A stretch of 64,000 nucleotides of DNA, taken from assembly GCF_020268605.1 (NCBI RefSeq), contig NZ_CP084222.1, positions 1,612,001-1,676,000 of the forward strand, in the 5' to 3' direction. Source of the stretch: Arsenophonus apicola. GTDB taxonomy: Bacteria; Pseudomonadota; Gammaproteobacteria; Enterobacterales; Enterobacteriaceae. Below the pieces are notes generated by a model that was not told where the DNA came from, searched no databases, and saw only the letters and a program-made list of their open reading frames with translations. Both the position numbers and the translations under genes were made by a program. Shown here in pieces: positions 54,882 to 63,955 of this stretch. The stretch's first letter is position 1, and every line of letters starts with the position of its first letter.

Positions 54882-56864
54882 TTAGCGAGTTTTACTCTGC
54901 GCATCGCGTTTTGCTTTAACACGAGCAATCGCTGCGGCAACGGCCGCTTTGCGTGGATCAACCGGTTGCTGTTCTGTCGTTACTTCTATGGCTACGGTAG
55001 ATTGACTTTCTGCCGCTTTTTTGGCTTTAACACGAGCAATCGCTGCGGCAACGGCCGCTTTGCGTGGATCAACCGGTTGTTGTTCTGTCGTTGCTTCTAT
55101 GGCTACGGTAGATTGACTTTCTGCCGCTTTTTTGGCTTTAACACGAGCAATCGCTGCGGCAACGGCCGCTTTGCGTGGATCAACCGGTTGCTGTTCTGTC
55201 GTTGCTTCTATGGTTACGGTAGATTGACTTTCTGCCGCTTTTTTGGCTGCTTGAATAACACGCAATTGAGCTTTTCTGGCATGGCGCGCTTTAATAGCAG
55301 CCTGGTTATCCATTGGCTCAAGGTTACCATTGTCAGTCTGTTTTTGTTGCGTATTAATTCGCATCACTGCAGCGTTGATTGCGGCTTTGTCTTTTGCTTC
55401 GATCTTAACGACCGCTTGGTTATGACGTTGTTGACGTAGCATTTTTTCACGTTCAAGCCGAGCTTTTTTAGCTTCAAACCGTTTTTTGGCCGCAGAAGCA
55501 CGTTGTTTTTCTTGGGCAATAGCTTTAATTGCTGCCTTTTCCTGTCGATAGTATTGAACCAGAGGGATATTACTTGGGCAAACATAAGCGCAGGCACCGC
55601 ATTCTATACAGTCGGATAAATTATGTTTTTCCGCTTTTTCATGCTCCTGTCCTCGACTAAACCAATAAAGTTGTTGTGGTAATAAATTGACAGGGCAAGC
55701 TTGAGTGCAAAGACCACAGCGAATACAAGCTTCCTCGATGGCAGGTTTACCTATTTCTGCCAAAGTTGGAACAAGGATACAGTTGCTAATTTTAACAATA
55801 GGCACGGTTAAATCAGGCAAAGTAAATCCCATTAATGGTCCTCCCATAATAACCATTTGTTCTGACTGTGGCACCATACCAACTTGTTGTAATAGGAAAT
55901 TGACCGGAGTGCCCAAACGAACCCAATAATTACCAGGATTTTGTATTGCACCGCCGGTTAATGTTACCACTCGCTCAATCAACGGTTCGCCATTGATAAT
56001 CGCCCGTTTAATAGCAAACACAGTGCCAACATTTTGCATTAATATACCAATGAAAGAAGAGTGAACTCCGTGGGGTATTTCCTTACCAATTAATATCTTT
56101 GTTAATTGTTTAGCTCCACCGGAAGGATACTTGGTTGGGATCACTCTTAATTTAATGATAGCTTGTTGGTCTAAAAGTGCTTTTTTTAAGGCAGCTATTG
56201 CGGCGGGCTTATTATCTTCAATCCCAATTAAGACTTCTTTTGGTTTTAGTATATGAATCAATATCAATATACCTTCGATGATTTCATCAGCATGCTCCTG
56301 CATTAATCGATCATCGGCGGTTATATAAGGTTCGCATTCTGCTGCGTTAATGATCAAGGTATTAATTAATTTATTACCATTTTTCAATTTTGTGGCAGTA
56401 GGAAAACCTGCGCCACCTAATCCTGCTATGCCAGCTTGCTCAATATGTGACAATAAGACTTGAGCAGAATGTTGTATGTAGTTGGCTAAAGGTTTGCGCT
56501 CACACCATTGATCTTTACTATCCGGCTGTAGCCGAATACAAAGCGTTTTTAGGCCGGACGGGTGTGCGGTTATATGTGGCGCTATGGCAGTAATAGTGCC
56601 TGAGGTAGTAGCATGGACAGGGAGCCTACGATCACAACCTTTAGTTAGGGCTTGGCCTTTTAATACATAGTCACCGGTTTTAACAATGATATCGCCAGCT
56701 GTGCCTATATGCTGTTGGACAGGAATAATCAATTCATCAGCTAAGGGCAGTGTAAGTAACGAAACCTGGTTTGATTGTGTTTTCATTTCAGGTGGATATA
56801 TGCCCCCCGAAAAAGACCAAATTTTTTCTTTATTTGCAGTAAGTTTTTTAAAAAAGTCAAACAT
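54882..56864 (-). CDS. rsxC: Electron transport complex subunit RsxC with repeat tail
   Basis: 660 residues from the ATG at 56864 (AGGAGC 7 bases upstream; overlaps the rsxB stop by 8 bases). The peripheral NADH-binding, iron-sulfur subunit. N-terminal Nqo1-like domain (IWSFSGGIYPPEMK, AGLGGAGFPTATKLK, AAECEPYITADDRLMQEH), then two 4Fe-4S motifs (CIRCGLCTQACP, CIECGACAYVCP). The C-terminal 200 residues are a charged Ala/Lys/Glu coiled coil ending in three 37-residue repeats (core PVDPRKAAVAAAIARVKAKK, underlying DNA at 54921-55253). E. coli RsxC is 740 residues and has more such repeats, so the tail is length-variable. Confidence 0.96.
   Translation of the reverse strand: MFDFFKKLTANKEKIWSFSGGIYPPEMKTQSNQVSLLTLPLADELIIPVQQHIGTAGDIIVKTGDYVLKGQALTKGCDRRLPVHATTSGTITAIAPHITAHPSGLKTLCIRLQPDSKDQWCERKPLANYIQHSAQVLLSHIEQAGIAGLGGAGFPTATKLKNGNKLINTLIINAAECEPYITADDRLMQEHADEIIEGILILIHILKPKEVLIGIEDNKPAAIAALKKALLDQQAIIKLRVIPTKYPSGGAKQLTKILIGKEIPHGVHSSFIGILMQNVGTVFAIKRAIINGEPLIERVVTLTGGAIQNPGNYWVRLGTPVNFLLQQVGMVPQSEQMVIMGGPLMGFTLPDLTVPIVKISNCILVPTLAEIGKPAIEEACIRCGLCTQACPVNLLPQQLYWFSRGQEHEKAEKHNLSDCIECGACAYVCPSNIPLVQYYRQEKAAIKAIAQEKQRASAAKKRFEAKKARLEREKMLRQQRHNQAVVKIEAKDKAAINAAVMRINTQQKQTDNGNLEPMDNQAAIKARHARKAQLRVIQAAKKAAESQSTVTIEATTEQQPVDPRKAAVAAAIARVKAKKAAESQSTVAIEATTEQQPVDPRKAAVAAAIARVKAKKAAESQSTVAIEVTTEQQPVDPRKAAVAAAIARVKAKRDAQSKTR
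54921..55253. repeat. Three 111-bp tandem repeats inside rsxC
   Basis: Copies start at 54921, 55032 and 55143, period 111 bp (37 codons, frame kept). They differ at very few bases (for example ttacttcta against ttgcttcta, and ggctacgg against ggttacgg in the third copy). A partial unit precedes the first copy. They encode the repeated coiled-coil tail of RsxC. Confidence 0.9.
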
Positions 56865-57471
56865 TTGCTCGCTCCTTGCTAGCAAATGCAACTGTTGGTG
56901 TTGAGCTCGATGGGGGGGTAATATTTTTTACTGGAATAGTGGTCAGATCCCATTTCCAGTTTTTGATCGTGGTTTTTATCGGTCGCATAGTAATACAGTC
57001 TGTTGGGCAGGGGGCAACGCAAAGATCACAACCGGTACAGAGATCTTCTACCACCGTATGCAAAGCGCGCGTTGTTCCAACAATCGCATCAACGGGGCAA
57101 GCTTGAATACATTTAGTGCAGCCAATACAGTTGGCCTCATCGATAAAAGCCACTTTTCGCTCAGGTGTTAATTTATCTTCATCAAGCGCTTGGGGCTCCA
57201 CATTAAGTAATTCGGCAATTTTTAACATGGCCTGTTCGCCGCCTGGCGCGCATTTATTTATGGTTTCACCACTATTGGCTATTGCTTCAGCATATGGACG
57301 GCAGCCAGGATAGCCACATTGGCCACACTGACTTTGAGGTAAGATATGATCAATTTTCTCCACTATCGGATCATCTTCTACTTTAAAACGAAGAGCGGCA
57401 AATCCTAAAATAAGACCAAAGATAAGGCCAAATCCGGCAATAACACCAATGGCAATTAATAAAGTACTCAT
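56857..57471 (-). CDS. rsxB: Electron transport complex subunit RsxB
   Basis: 204 residues (E. coli 192). An N-terminal membrane anchor (about 5-25), a four-Cys cluster in CGQCGYPGCRPYAEAI and two ferredoxin 4Fe-4S motifs (CIGCTKCIQACP, CTGCDLCVAPCP). Shares 8 bases with rsxC. The C-terminus is a little longer than in E. coli and Pro/Thr/Ser-rich. Carries electrons inside the Rsx/Rnf complex. Confidence 0.96.
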   Translation of the reverse strand: MSTLLIAIGVIAGFGLIFGLILGFAALRFKVEDDPIVEKIDHILPQSQCGQCGYPGCRPYAEAIANSGETINKCAPGGEQAMLKIAELLNVEPQALDEDKLTPERKVAFIDEANCIGCTKCIQACPVDAIVGTTRALHTVVEDLCTGCDLCVAPCPTDCITMRPIKTTIKNWKWDLTTIPVKNITPPSSSTPTVAFASKERANV

Positions 57472-58052
57472 TAGAATTTTACCAAACCACTAAATCCCAT
57501 AAATGCTAAAGACATTAAGCCGGCAGTAATGAGACCAATAGATGAGCCACGAAAGGGAGCTGGGACATTTGCCACCGCAATGCGTTCACGGATGGCAGAA
57601 AATAGAATCATTACTAAAGAAAATCCTACTGCGGCTGCAAAACCATAGACGGCAGATTGTAAAAAATTATGTGATTGATGGATATTCAGCAATGCCACGC
57701 CAAGAACTGCACAGTTTGTGGTAATTAACGGTAAAAAAATACCTAAAAGACGGTATAGGATTGGGCTGGTTTTGCGCACCACCATTTCTGTAAATTGGAC
57801 AACAACAGCAATTACCAAGATAAAGCTTAATGTGCGTAAATAAAGCAAATCTAACGGTATTAAAACATATGTATCCATAAGCCATGAACAAATGGATGCT
57901 AAAGTCATTACAAATGTAGTTGCAAATCCCATACCAATAGCAGTTTCTAGTTTTTTCGAGACCCCCATAAACGGGCATAAGCCAAGAAATTTTACCAGCA
58001 CGAAATTATTTACCAAAACGGTGGCGATAAATAATAAAAAATAATCTGTCAT
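57471..58052 (-). CDS. rsxA: Electron transport complex subunit RsxA
   Basis: 193 residues, the E. coli length. A six-helix integral membrane subunit, homologous to RsxE. Conserved NNFVLVKFLGLCPFMGVSKK, GMGFATTFVMTLAS, VVQFTEMVVRKTSP and LITTNCAVLGVALLN. First gene of the operon; ends where rsxB begins. ydgK and ydgT, which E. coli has upstream, are absent. Confidence 0.96.
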   Translation of the reverse strand: MTDYFLLFIATVLVNNFVLVKFLGLCPFMGVSKKLETAIGMGFATTFVMTLASICSWLMDTYVLIPLDLLYLRTLSFILVIAVVVQFTEMVVRKTSPILYRLLGIFLPLITTNCAVLGVALLNIHQSHNFLQSAVYGFAAAVGFSLVMILFSAIRERIAVANVPAPFRGSSIGLITAGLMSLAFMGFSGLVKF

Positions 58053-58305
58053 CTGAACGCCTAAATTTTTTTATTTAGTCAGTAGAAGTTATAAACATAA
58101 ATGGTCGGCTATGATAGCAACTGATTGCAATATAGGTTATCGATCTTGTGTGAAAGTCGATTTTAGCCAGTTAAACATTTTTGCCAAAATGAAAAATAGT
58201 GATTGCAGCTAAAAAATAAAGGGGTAGGCTAAGTAACATGAATTGCCTGCTCTAGTTGTAATATGGTTTTTTAAGTTTGACATATGATTGTTTTAAGGGG
58301 TTGTT

Positions 58306-59352
58306 ATGAATAAACCTATTAAGGTTGGTTTGATTGGTTACGGTTTTGCCGGTAAAACCTTTCATGTTCCTTTTATTACAACAATAGAAGGATTTCAATT
58401 ATCAGCTATTGTGAGTAGTGATGTACAAAAAGTGAAAAAAGATTGGCCTAATGTTCCTATTTTTGCTTCGCTTGAACAACTTTTGGCTGAGCAGCCAGAA
58501 GTAGATTTGATTGTTATTCCAACACCAAATAAAACCCATTTCCCATTAGCTAAACAAGCGCTTGAAGCAGGTAAACATGTTATTGTTGATAAACCGTTTA
58601 CCTTGACTGTGCAAGAAGCCATATCATTAAAACAACAAGCGCAGGAAAAAGGTAAATTATTATCTGTCTATCATAACCGACGCTGGGATTCAGGTTTTTT
58701 AACGGTAAAATTTTTACTAGAAAATCAAACATTGGGTGAGCTGAAATATTACGAATCACATTTTGATCGTTATCGACCTGAAGTTCGTCAACGATGGCGA
58801 GAATCAAATGAGGCAGGAAGCGGTCTATGGTATGATTTGGCGCCGCACATGCTTGATCAAGTATTGCAACTTTTTGGCAAACCTAAATCGATTATGGCTG
58901 ATATAGCGATGATCCGCCCAAATGCTGAAGCGGTTGATTATTTTCATGTTTGCTTAAATTATTCAACTATCAAGGTTGTTTTACATGCAACCACTGTTGC
59001 AGCGGCAGAGTCACCGGTTTATCTACTTCATGGTATGCAAGGAAGTTATATCAAGTATGGTTTGGATCCACAAGAAGAATGCTTAAAGGCAGGGCAGTTG
59101 CCAACAGCAGAAAATTGGGGTAAGGATAGCCGCGACGGAAATGTGACGCTGTCACAAAATGGTGAGCTGATCGTTAAGCCATTAGAAACTGAACAGGGTA
59201 ATTATGGTATGTATTATTGTGCTATACGTGAGGCAATTAATAACGCTGCACCTAATCCAGTTACCGCCGAAGAGGCTATTTTGGTGATGAAATTGATTGA
59301 GGCGGGAATCGAGTCAGCAAAAACGCAACACACGGTAGAGCTGGCACTTTAA
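58306..59352 (+). CDS. ydgJ: Gfo/Idh/MocA-family oxidoreductase YdgJ
   Basis: 348 residues (E. coli 346). NAD(P)-dependent oxidoreductase family. N-terminal Rossmann fold (VGLIGYGFAGKTFHVPF), the conserved DKPFT with the family's catalytic-region Lys and the C-terminal YYESHFDRYRPEVRQRWRE segment. Substrate not known. AAGGGG lies upstream of the ATG. Divergent from rsxA, as in E. coli. Confidence 0.94.
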   Translation: MNKPIKVGLIGYGFAGKTFHVPFITTIEGFQLSAIVSSDVQKVKKDWPNVPIFASLEQLLAEQPEVDLIVIPTPNKTHFPLAKQALEAGKHVIVDKPFTLTVQEAISLKQQAQEKGKLLSVYHNRRWDSGFLTVKFLLENQTLGELKYYESHFDRYRPEVRQRWRESNEAGSGLWYDLAPHMLDQVLQLFGKPKSIMADIAMIRPNAEAVDYFHVCLNYSTIKVVLHATTVAAAESPVYLLHGMQGSYIKYGLDPQEECLKAGQLPTAENWGKDSRDGNVTLSQNGELIVKPLETEQGNYGMYYCAIREAINNAAPNPVTAEEAILVMKLIEAGIESAKTQHTVELAL

Positions 59353-59408
59353 TTTTATTTATTTTGTCTATTCTTATTTTTAAAAATTAAAATATTAAAG
59401 GAAGCGTT

Positions 59409-60396
59409 ATGAGTTGGTGGCGTCGTTTACAAATTGACAATTTTTAGCTGCTTATGCTAATGACCATCATGCTTGCTTCCTTTTTTCCTTGTCAAGGTAA
59501 AGTAAAAATCGTATTTCAGCATTTAACGACCATCGCTATTGCGTTACTTTTCTTTCTTCATGGGGCTAAACTTTCACGCCAAGCTATTTTAGCGGGTATC
59601 GGTCACTGGCGATTACATCTGTTAATTTTTGCCAGTACCTTTATTTTATTTCCTCTTATTGGTTTAGCATTAAAGCCTTTGCTGCCTGATTGGCTTTCAC
59701 CGACTATTTATATCGGATTTCTTTACCTTTGTGCTTTACCTGAGACAGTATAGTCTGCAATTGCGTTTACTTCTGTTGCCGGCGGAAATATTGCCGCTGC
59801 AATTTGTAGTGCATCCGCTTCCAGCTTATTGGGGGTGTTTTTATCGCCAATATTAGTTAGCTTCTTGATAGATATCGATAATCATCAACAGATTAATCTG
59901 TTGTCAAATATTGGTGCTATTTTACTGCAGATTATGTTGCCATTTATAGTAGACCATTTGTTCAGGCCATTAATGATAAAAATGGATTAATCGCTATCGA
60001 AAATTGATTACTATTTCTGATCGTTCATCTATTTTATTAGTGGTTTATGTTGCTTTTAGCGAGGCAGTGATTGAAGGGATATGGCATAAAGTTGATGGTT
60101 GGTCATTGTTATTGATTACGATTATTAGTTGTTTACTGCTAGCTATAGTGGTTTTATTTAATATTTTCACTGCGCGCTATTTTGGCTTTAGTAAAGCAGA
60201 TGAGATCACGCTAGTGTTTTGTGGCTCTAAGAAGAGTTTAGTGAATGGTGTTCCAATGGCTAATATACTCTTTCCTGCTCATCTGGTTGGTATTATTTTA
60301 CTGCCGGTGATGATTTTCCATCAAATTCAATTAATGGTATGTGCGGTATTAGCCCAACGCTATGCTAAGAGTGTAGTTAACGTTAATGATCAATAA
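59409..60396 (+). pseudogene. yfeH: yfeH, bile acid:sodium symporter-family transporter, decayed
   Basis: Resembles E. coli YfeH (about 332 residues, putative transporter of the BASS/SBF family). From ATG 59409, AAGGAAGC upstream, the frame stops at TAG (59445-59447). The next stretch is MLASFFPCQG to FLYLCALPETV, ending in a second TAG (59751-59753) where E. coli has Gln (ATVQSAIAF). It continues as SAIAFTSVAGGNIAAAICSA to FRPLMIKMD (TAA), and the last third, KWINRYRKLITISDRSSILL through HQIQLMVCAVLAQRY, is in the +1 frame. So there are two ambers and at least one frameshift. No single ORF can give a product. Membrane helices of the family are still readable in each piece. Confidence 0.88.
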
Positions 60397-60398
60397 TG

Positions 60399-60854
60399 TT
60401 ATTTAATTGATGATATATATCCATTTAATTTAGCTCTTTCATTTTGTATTTTTTTTTCTTGCTGAATTTGTTTAACTTGTATAAGTTTTTGGCTTAATAG
60501 AAAAGGGCAGACGGGTAACGACAAGCTTTCAGTTGAATGTAAGTTTTTTGGCGTTCCTTGCAGGGCGACATTTTCTGTCGTGGAGTTATATTCTAGATTA
60601 AGACGCGAAGTTAAATGAAAATGATGATAATTTTTTATTTGAATTGAACTGTCAAGATTAAGACGTAACATTAGTTGCTGATAAAATTTAGCCTTACTTG
60701 AACCAATTGTTGTTGAAATATGAATGTTATTTAGTACAGAACAATTTTTTATTTTTTTTATTTTACTAATTATAGAGTTTGTTTTTGGTTGATTTTGCTG
60801 CTGGCTATTTTTTATTAAAGGTCTATTTTTAGTAATATTAATTTTATTCGGCAT
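60399..60854 (-). CDS. Unrecognised 151-residue protein
   Basis: 151 residues, basic, rich in Asn, Gln, Lys, Ile and Ser, with no signal peptide, membrane segment or motif I recognise. GAGGTGGT lies 7-14 bases before the ATG, stronger than typical noise. The central part (residues about 50-90) alternates hydrophobic and charged residues as in a folded domain; the N-terminal 35 residues are Lys/Asn/Gln-rich, and the C-terminal third has helical QVKQIQQEKKIQNERAK. It ends 2 bases from the broken yfeH and precedes ydgA, 114 bases downstream of its stop codon. E. coli has nothing here. It may be a lineage-specific gene or a chance ORF; coding is plausible but unproven. Confidence 0.5.
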   Translation of the reverse strand: MPNKINITKNRPLIKNSQQQNQPKTNSIISKIKKIKNCSVLNNIHISTTIGSSKAKFYQQLMLRLNLDSSIQIKNYHHFHLTSRLNLEYNSTTENVALQGTPKNLHSTESLSLPVCPFLLSQKLIQVKQIQQEKKIQNERAKLNGYISSIK

Positions 60855-60884
60855 AGCACCACCTCAAATATTAAAAATTAATGC

Positions 60885-60912
60885 AAAAGAGCCAGTATTT
60901 TAACTGGCTCTT
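60885..60912 (-). terminator. Terminator of ydgA
   Basis: GAGCCAGT (60889-60896) and ACTGGCTC (60903-60910) form an 8-bp stem with a 6-base loop. On the minus strand TTTTGC follows, 58 bases past the ydgA stop. Confidence 0.8.
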
Positions 60913-60967
60913 GTCATTTTACTAAGTTTTAATTTGATTGTGGCGTGGTTTTCGGTATGGTTGATGG

Positions 60968-62521
60968 CTAAGAGGAGGGGTTGTCCATTAAGCCGATATT
61001 AATTAAAAACTGATCTAATTTAAATTTCTGCTTATTCATTTCCAGTTCATCACCCGCATATTCAATATCCATAGTCATATTATCTTTTGTTACCAACATC
61101 CACGGCAGGAATGGTCTGTTTTCATTCAATTGTGCTTTTTTCTCATCACTGAGAAAATATTCCGTTGGTGACATAAAGACATTTTGTTTTGCTGAACTTT
61201 CAAATTCACTAATCTGTGCGGTTGCTTTCTGGCTAAACAATGTTTTTTGTTCTGCTGTGGCAATTTTATCATCTGAACTGAGTACTTCTGTTTGGGTAAG
61301 CATTTCTATCAACATTGGTTTTGATAAATCGATATTGATATTAAAATGATTAAATAGTGCTTTGATTACCTGATCATATTGATTATTTTGGCTGTAAACA
61401 GAGAGTTGATTTAACGTCCAGGGCTTCATATCTATATCTATTTTGATATTGCTTGTACCGGCGCTATTTTTCCAATAGAAGGGCTCGATGACAATTCTCG
61501 GGCTATTTTTTAACAAACTAGGTAAGTTATCAATTAATAATTGGGCGAACAGGGTATCGGCATTATAAAGTGGGTTACCATTAGCTAAGTTGTGAGCAAT
61601 TTCATCATTATAATTTTTTAAGAAATTACCAAAAGCTTTAGCATCCATTCTTTCAATTAATAAGGTAAGTTCACCAGAACCTAAGTTTTGTTCCTTAGCG
61701 ATGAAATCATTAATGCTATAGGAAATTTTACCGTCAATACTATCACCATTTAGTACCGAATTTAAGTTAATAGCGAAGTTTTTAAATGAAAATTTAATAT
61801 CATTACTATTAAAATTAATATCAGAAATGTTAAGCGTCTGTTTGCCGGAATAGAAATTAAACGGAGTCAGTGATAAATCACTTTGGATATTAAGTCCTTT
61901 AAGAGTCATGTTTTCCGTTTTTTCTTTGTTGCCGATAACAAAATTATCACTAACAACGGAAACTTTTATATCTTTAAGATCGGTATTACCCACATAATTT
62001 ATTGTACCACCGCTAAACGTTATATTTTTGCCATAACTATTACCGTCAAGTGGACTTAAGTTTAAATTTGCATCTAGACCTTCATTAAAACCAACATCAA
62101 CATTACCAGTTATAAAAGCTTGTTCCTGAGTATATTTGAAGAGTTCTTCTGTGGTCTCATTTTTAACAAGTTCAATACTCGCTGAGGCTAACCTTGGTAG
62201 CAGATTAAGTTTAACTATTTTATTAATAGGAAAAGGGCCATGAAAAATTTTTGTGGCAAACTTAACAATGGTAGTTTTTCCTTCGTCATTCTCTTTTAAA
62301 TTAATAATGATATCTGCGTTAGAAGTGAAAATTCCACGCTGATAATTTTCTGTTTTAACATTAATACCAGCTTCTGGTGCATTATTCTTTAAGGTAGTAT
62401 TTGTACGCTCAATGAAAGTATTAAATTCTCCCTCAATTTTTTTTCCAGCATACCAAGAGCCAATGGTCCAAATTATGACAACAATTGCAATGACACTTAC
62501 AGCTACTAACGATTTCTTCAT
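60968..62521 (-). CDS. ydgA: DUF945-family protein YdgA
   Basis: 517 residues (E. coli 502). One N-terminal membrane anchor (about 4-24, MKKSLVAVSVIAIVVIIWTI) then GSWYAGKKIE, the DUF945 start, and a large periplasmic region. Function unknown, although widespread in enterobacteria. Next to manA as in E. coli. The ATG follows AAGGGA. Confidence 0.92.
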   Translation of the reverse strand: MKKSLVAVSVIAIVVIIWTIGSWYAGKKIEGEFNTFIERTNTTLKNNAPEAGINVKTENYQRGIFTSNADIIINLKENDEGKTTIVKFATKIFHGPFPINKIVKLNLLPRLASASIELVKNETTEELFKYTQEQAFITGNVDVGFNEGLDANLNLSPLDGNSYGKNITFSGGTINYVGNTDLKDIKVSVVSDNFVIGNKEKTENMTLKGLNIQSDLSLTPFNFYSGKQTLNISDINFNSNDIKFSFKNFAINLNSVLNGDSIDGKISYSINDFIAKEQNLGSGELTLLIERMDAKAFGNFLKNYNDEIAHNLANGNPLYNADTLFAQLLIDNLPSLLKNSPRIVIEPFYWKNSAGTSNIKIDIDMKPWTLNQLSVYSQNNQYDQVIKALFNHFNINIDLSKPMLIEMLTQTEVLSSDDKIATAEQKTLFSQKATAQISEFESSAKQNVFMSPTEYFLSDEKKAQLNENRPFLPWMLVTKDNMTMDIEYAGDELEMNKQKFKLDQFLINIGLMDNPSS

Positions 62522-62610
62522 ATATCCATCCCTTAAGGATTTTAGCGGGTAAAAGTAATCAAATTTAATAAAATATATTATATACAGCTTTGCATGTATT
62601 TTAATTTTTG

Positions 62611-63786
62611 CTAATAATTAAAAACTCTGGCCAATTTACCTTTTCCATTAAGCATAATTTGCCTTTCGGATGCGGATATAAATATTGATTCACCAGATAG
62701 AATTTCGGCAGTTTGGTTTTCTGAGGTGATAGATATCTTACCATCAACACAAAATAAAATGGTCGCTGAACTGTTTTCTATTGTAGTTAATTGATGATCA
62801 ATCAGATATAAAGAAAAAGCAAAATCATCAACTGGAATGGGATAACAACATTCATTATCGCGTATATTCGGTTGTAGTAATAATGTATTGCAGGGTTTGC
62901 TAATGAAATCTATATTAGCCAGTAATTCAGCAATATCAACATGCTTATTAGTTAATCCCGCACGTAGTACATTGTCAGAATTAGCCATCACCTCTAATCC
63001 AACGCCTTCAATATAGGCATGCGGCGTTCTAGCATAAAGAAACATTGCTTCACCGGGTTGTAATTCAATAATATTCAATAACAATGGTGCAAAGAGTCCA
63101 TTATCGTCAGGATAGAGTGGCAGCATTTTTTTGATTGTGAGCCATGGTTCTCCATCTCCTTGAGGTACAACAGATTTTAAGGCGGTGAGTAGCCGTTGCT
63201 TTTCTCCTGTTGGCAGGTTTAATAAATGTTTAAAAAGTTGTGCTAGTTGATTTTCTGTTGGTGTCTTTAAAAATAGCTGGATAATTGGTGAAGCTTCTGC
63301 AATCGGCGTCAAGAGATTAGTGATTTCTTTTAAAGGGCGAAATGAATTTAGCGCTTTGAAGGGTGTTAAAGCATAAATTAATTCAGGTTTATGATTATCA
63401 TCTTTATAATTACGCTTTGGACAATTGTGGGCAATCCCGGCGGCGTTTTCCTGCTTAAAACCTGCTTCGGCAGCAATTTTATCTGGATGCACCTGAATTG
63501 AAAGTGGTTGTGCAGCACAGAGTACTTTGAATAAAAAAGGTAAGCGATGAAATTTTTGCGCAATTTTTTTACCGAGGTAATATGTCGGATCGGTTGCGAT
63601 TAATTTATCTAACGATATTTTTTGCTGATTATTAATATCTTCTACAATGGAGCTGGCTTTAGGATGTGCACCCATCCATAATTCAGCCATCGGTAAATGC
63701 TGAGGATTTTTGATATGGTAAAGCTTGGTTAGGGCATCTTTACTTCCCCAGTCATAGTGTTGAATCTTATTGATCATTTTAAACAT
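62611..63786 (-). CDS. manA: Mannose-6-phosphate isomerase, class I
   Basis: 391 residues, the E. coli length. Interconverts fructose-6-P and mannose-6-P. Zinc ligands in SIQVHPDK and KPELIYALTPF, and the catalytic HAYIEGVGLEVMANSDNVLRAG are all present. In E. coli manA is next to fumA-fumC; here fumA is gone and fumC follows on the other strand. Confidence 0.96.
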   Translation of the reverse strand: MFKMINKIQHYDWGSKDALTKLYHIKNPQHLPMAELWMGAHPKASSIVEDINNQQKISLDKLIATDPTYYLGKKIAQKFHRLPFLFKVLCAAQPLSIQVHPDKIAAEAGFKQENAAGIAHNCPKRNYKDDNHKPELIYALTPFKALNSFRPLKEITNLLTPIAEASPIIQLFLKTPTENQLAQLFKHLLNLPTGEKQRLLTALKSVVPQGDGEPWLTIKKMLPLYPDDNGLFAPLLLNIIELQPGEAMFLYARTPHAYIEGVGLEVMANSDNVLRAGLTNKHVDIAELLANIDFISKPCNTLLLQPNIRDNECCYPIPVDDFAFSLYLIDHQLTTIENSSATILFCVDGKISITSENQTAEILSGESIFISASERQIMLNGKGKLARVFNY

Positions 63787-63955
63787 ATAATACTGCTCTT
63801 AGTTGATAAAATTTTATTTTTAACTGTAATGCAATAAACCCGCTTATCTCTCACATTTTAAATTAAAAATAGTGCATGATTTCAAGTACAATTAGTTTAT
63901 CTGCAAAGATGGATTTATGCATATCCAATTATTTTATGCTAAGGAGATAACAATA

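Noticed and set aside
54966..55439. Long plus-strand ORF of 157 residues opposite rsxC
   Set aside because: It is the antisense of the rsxC repeats; repetitive and without a binding site.
60004..60396. 3' piece of yfeH as an independent membrane protein
   Set aside because: Its residues match the C-terminal third of YfeH and it starts at a TTG without a binding site.
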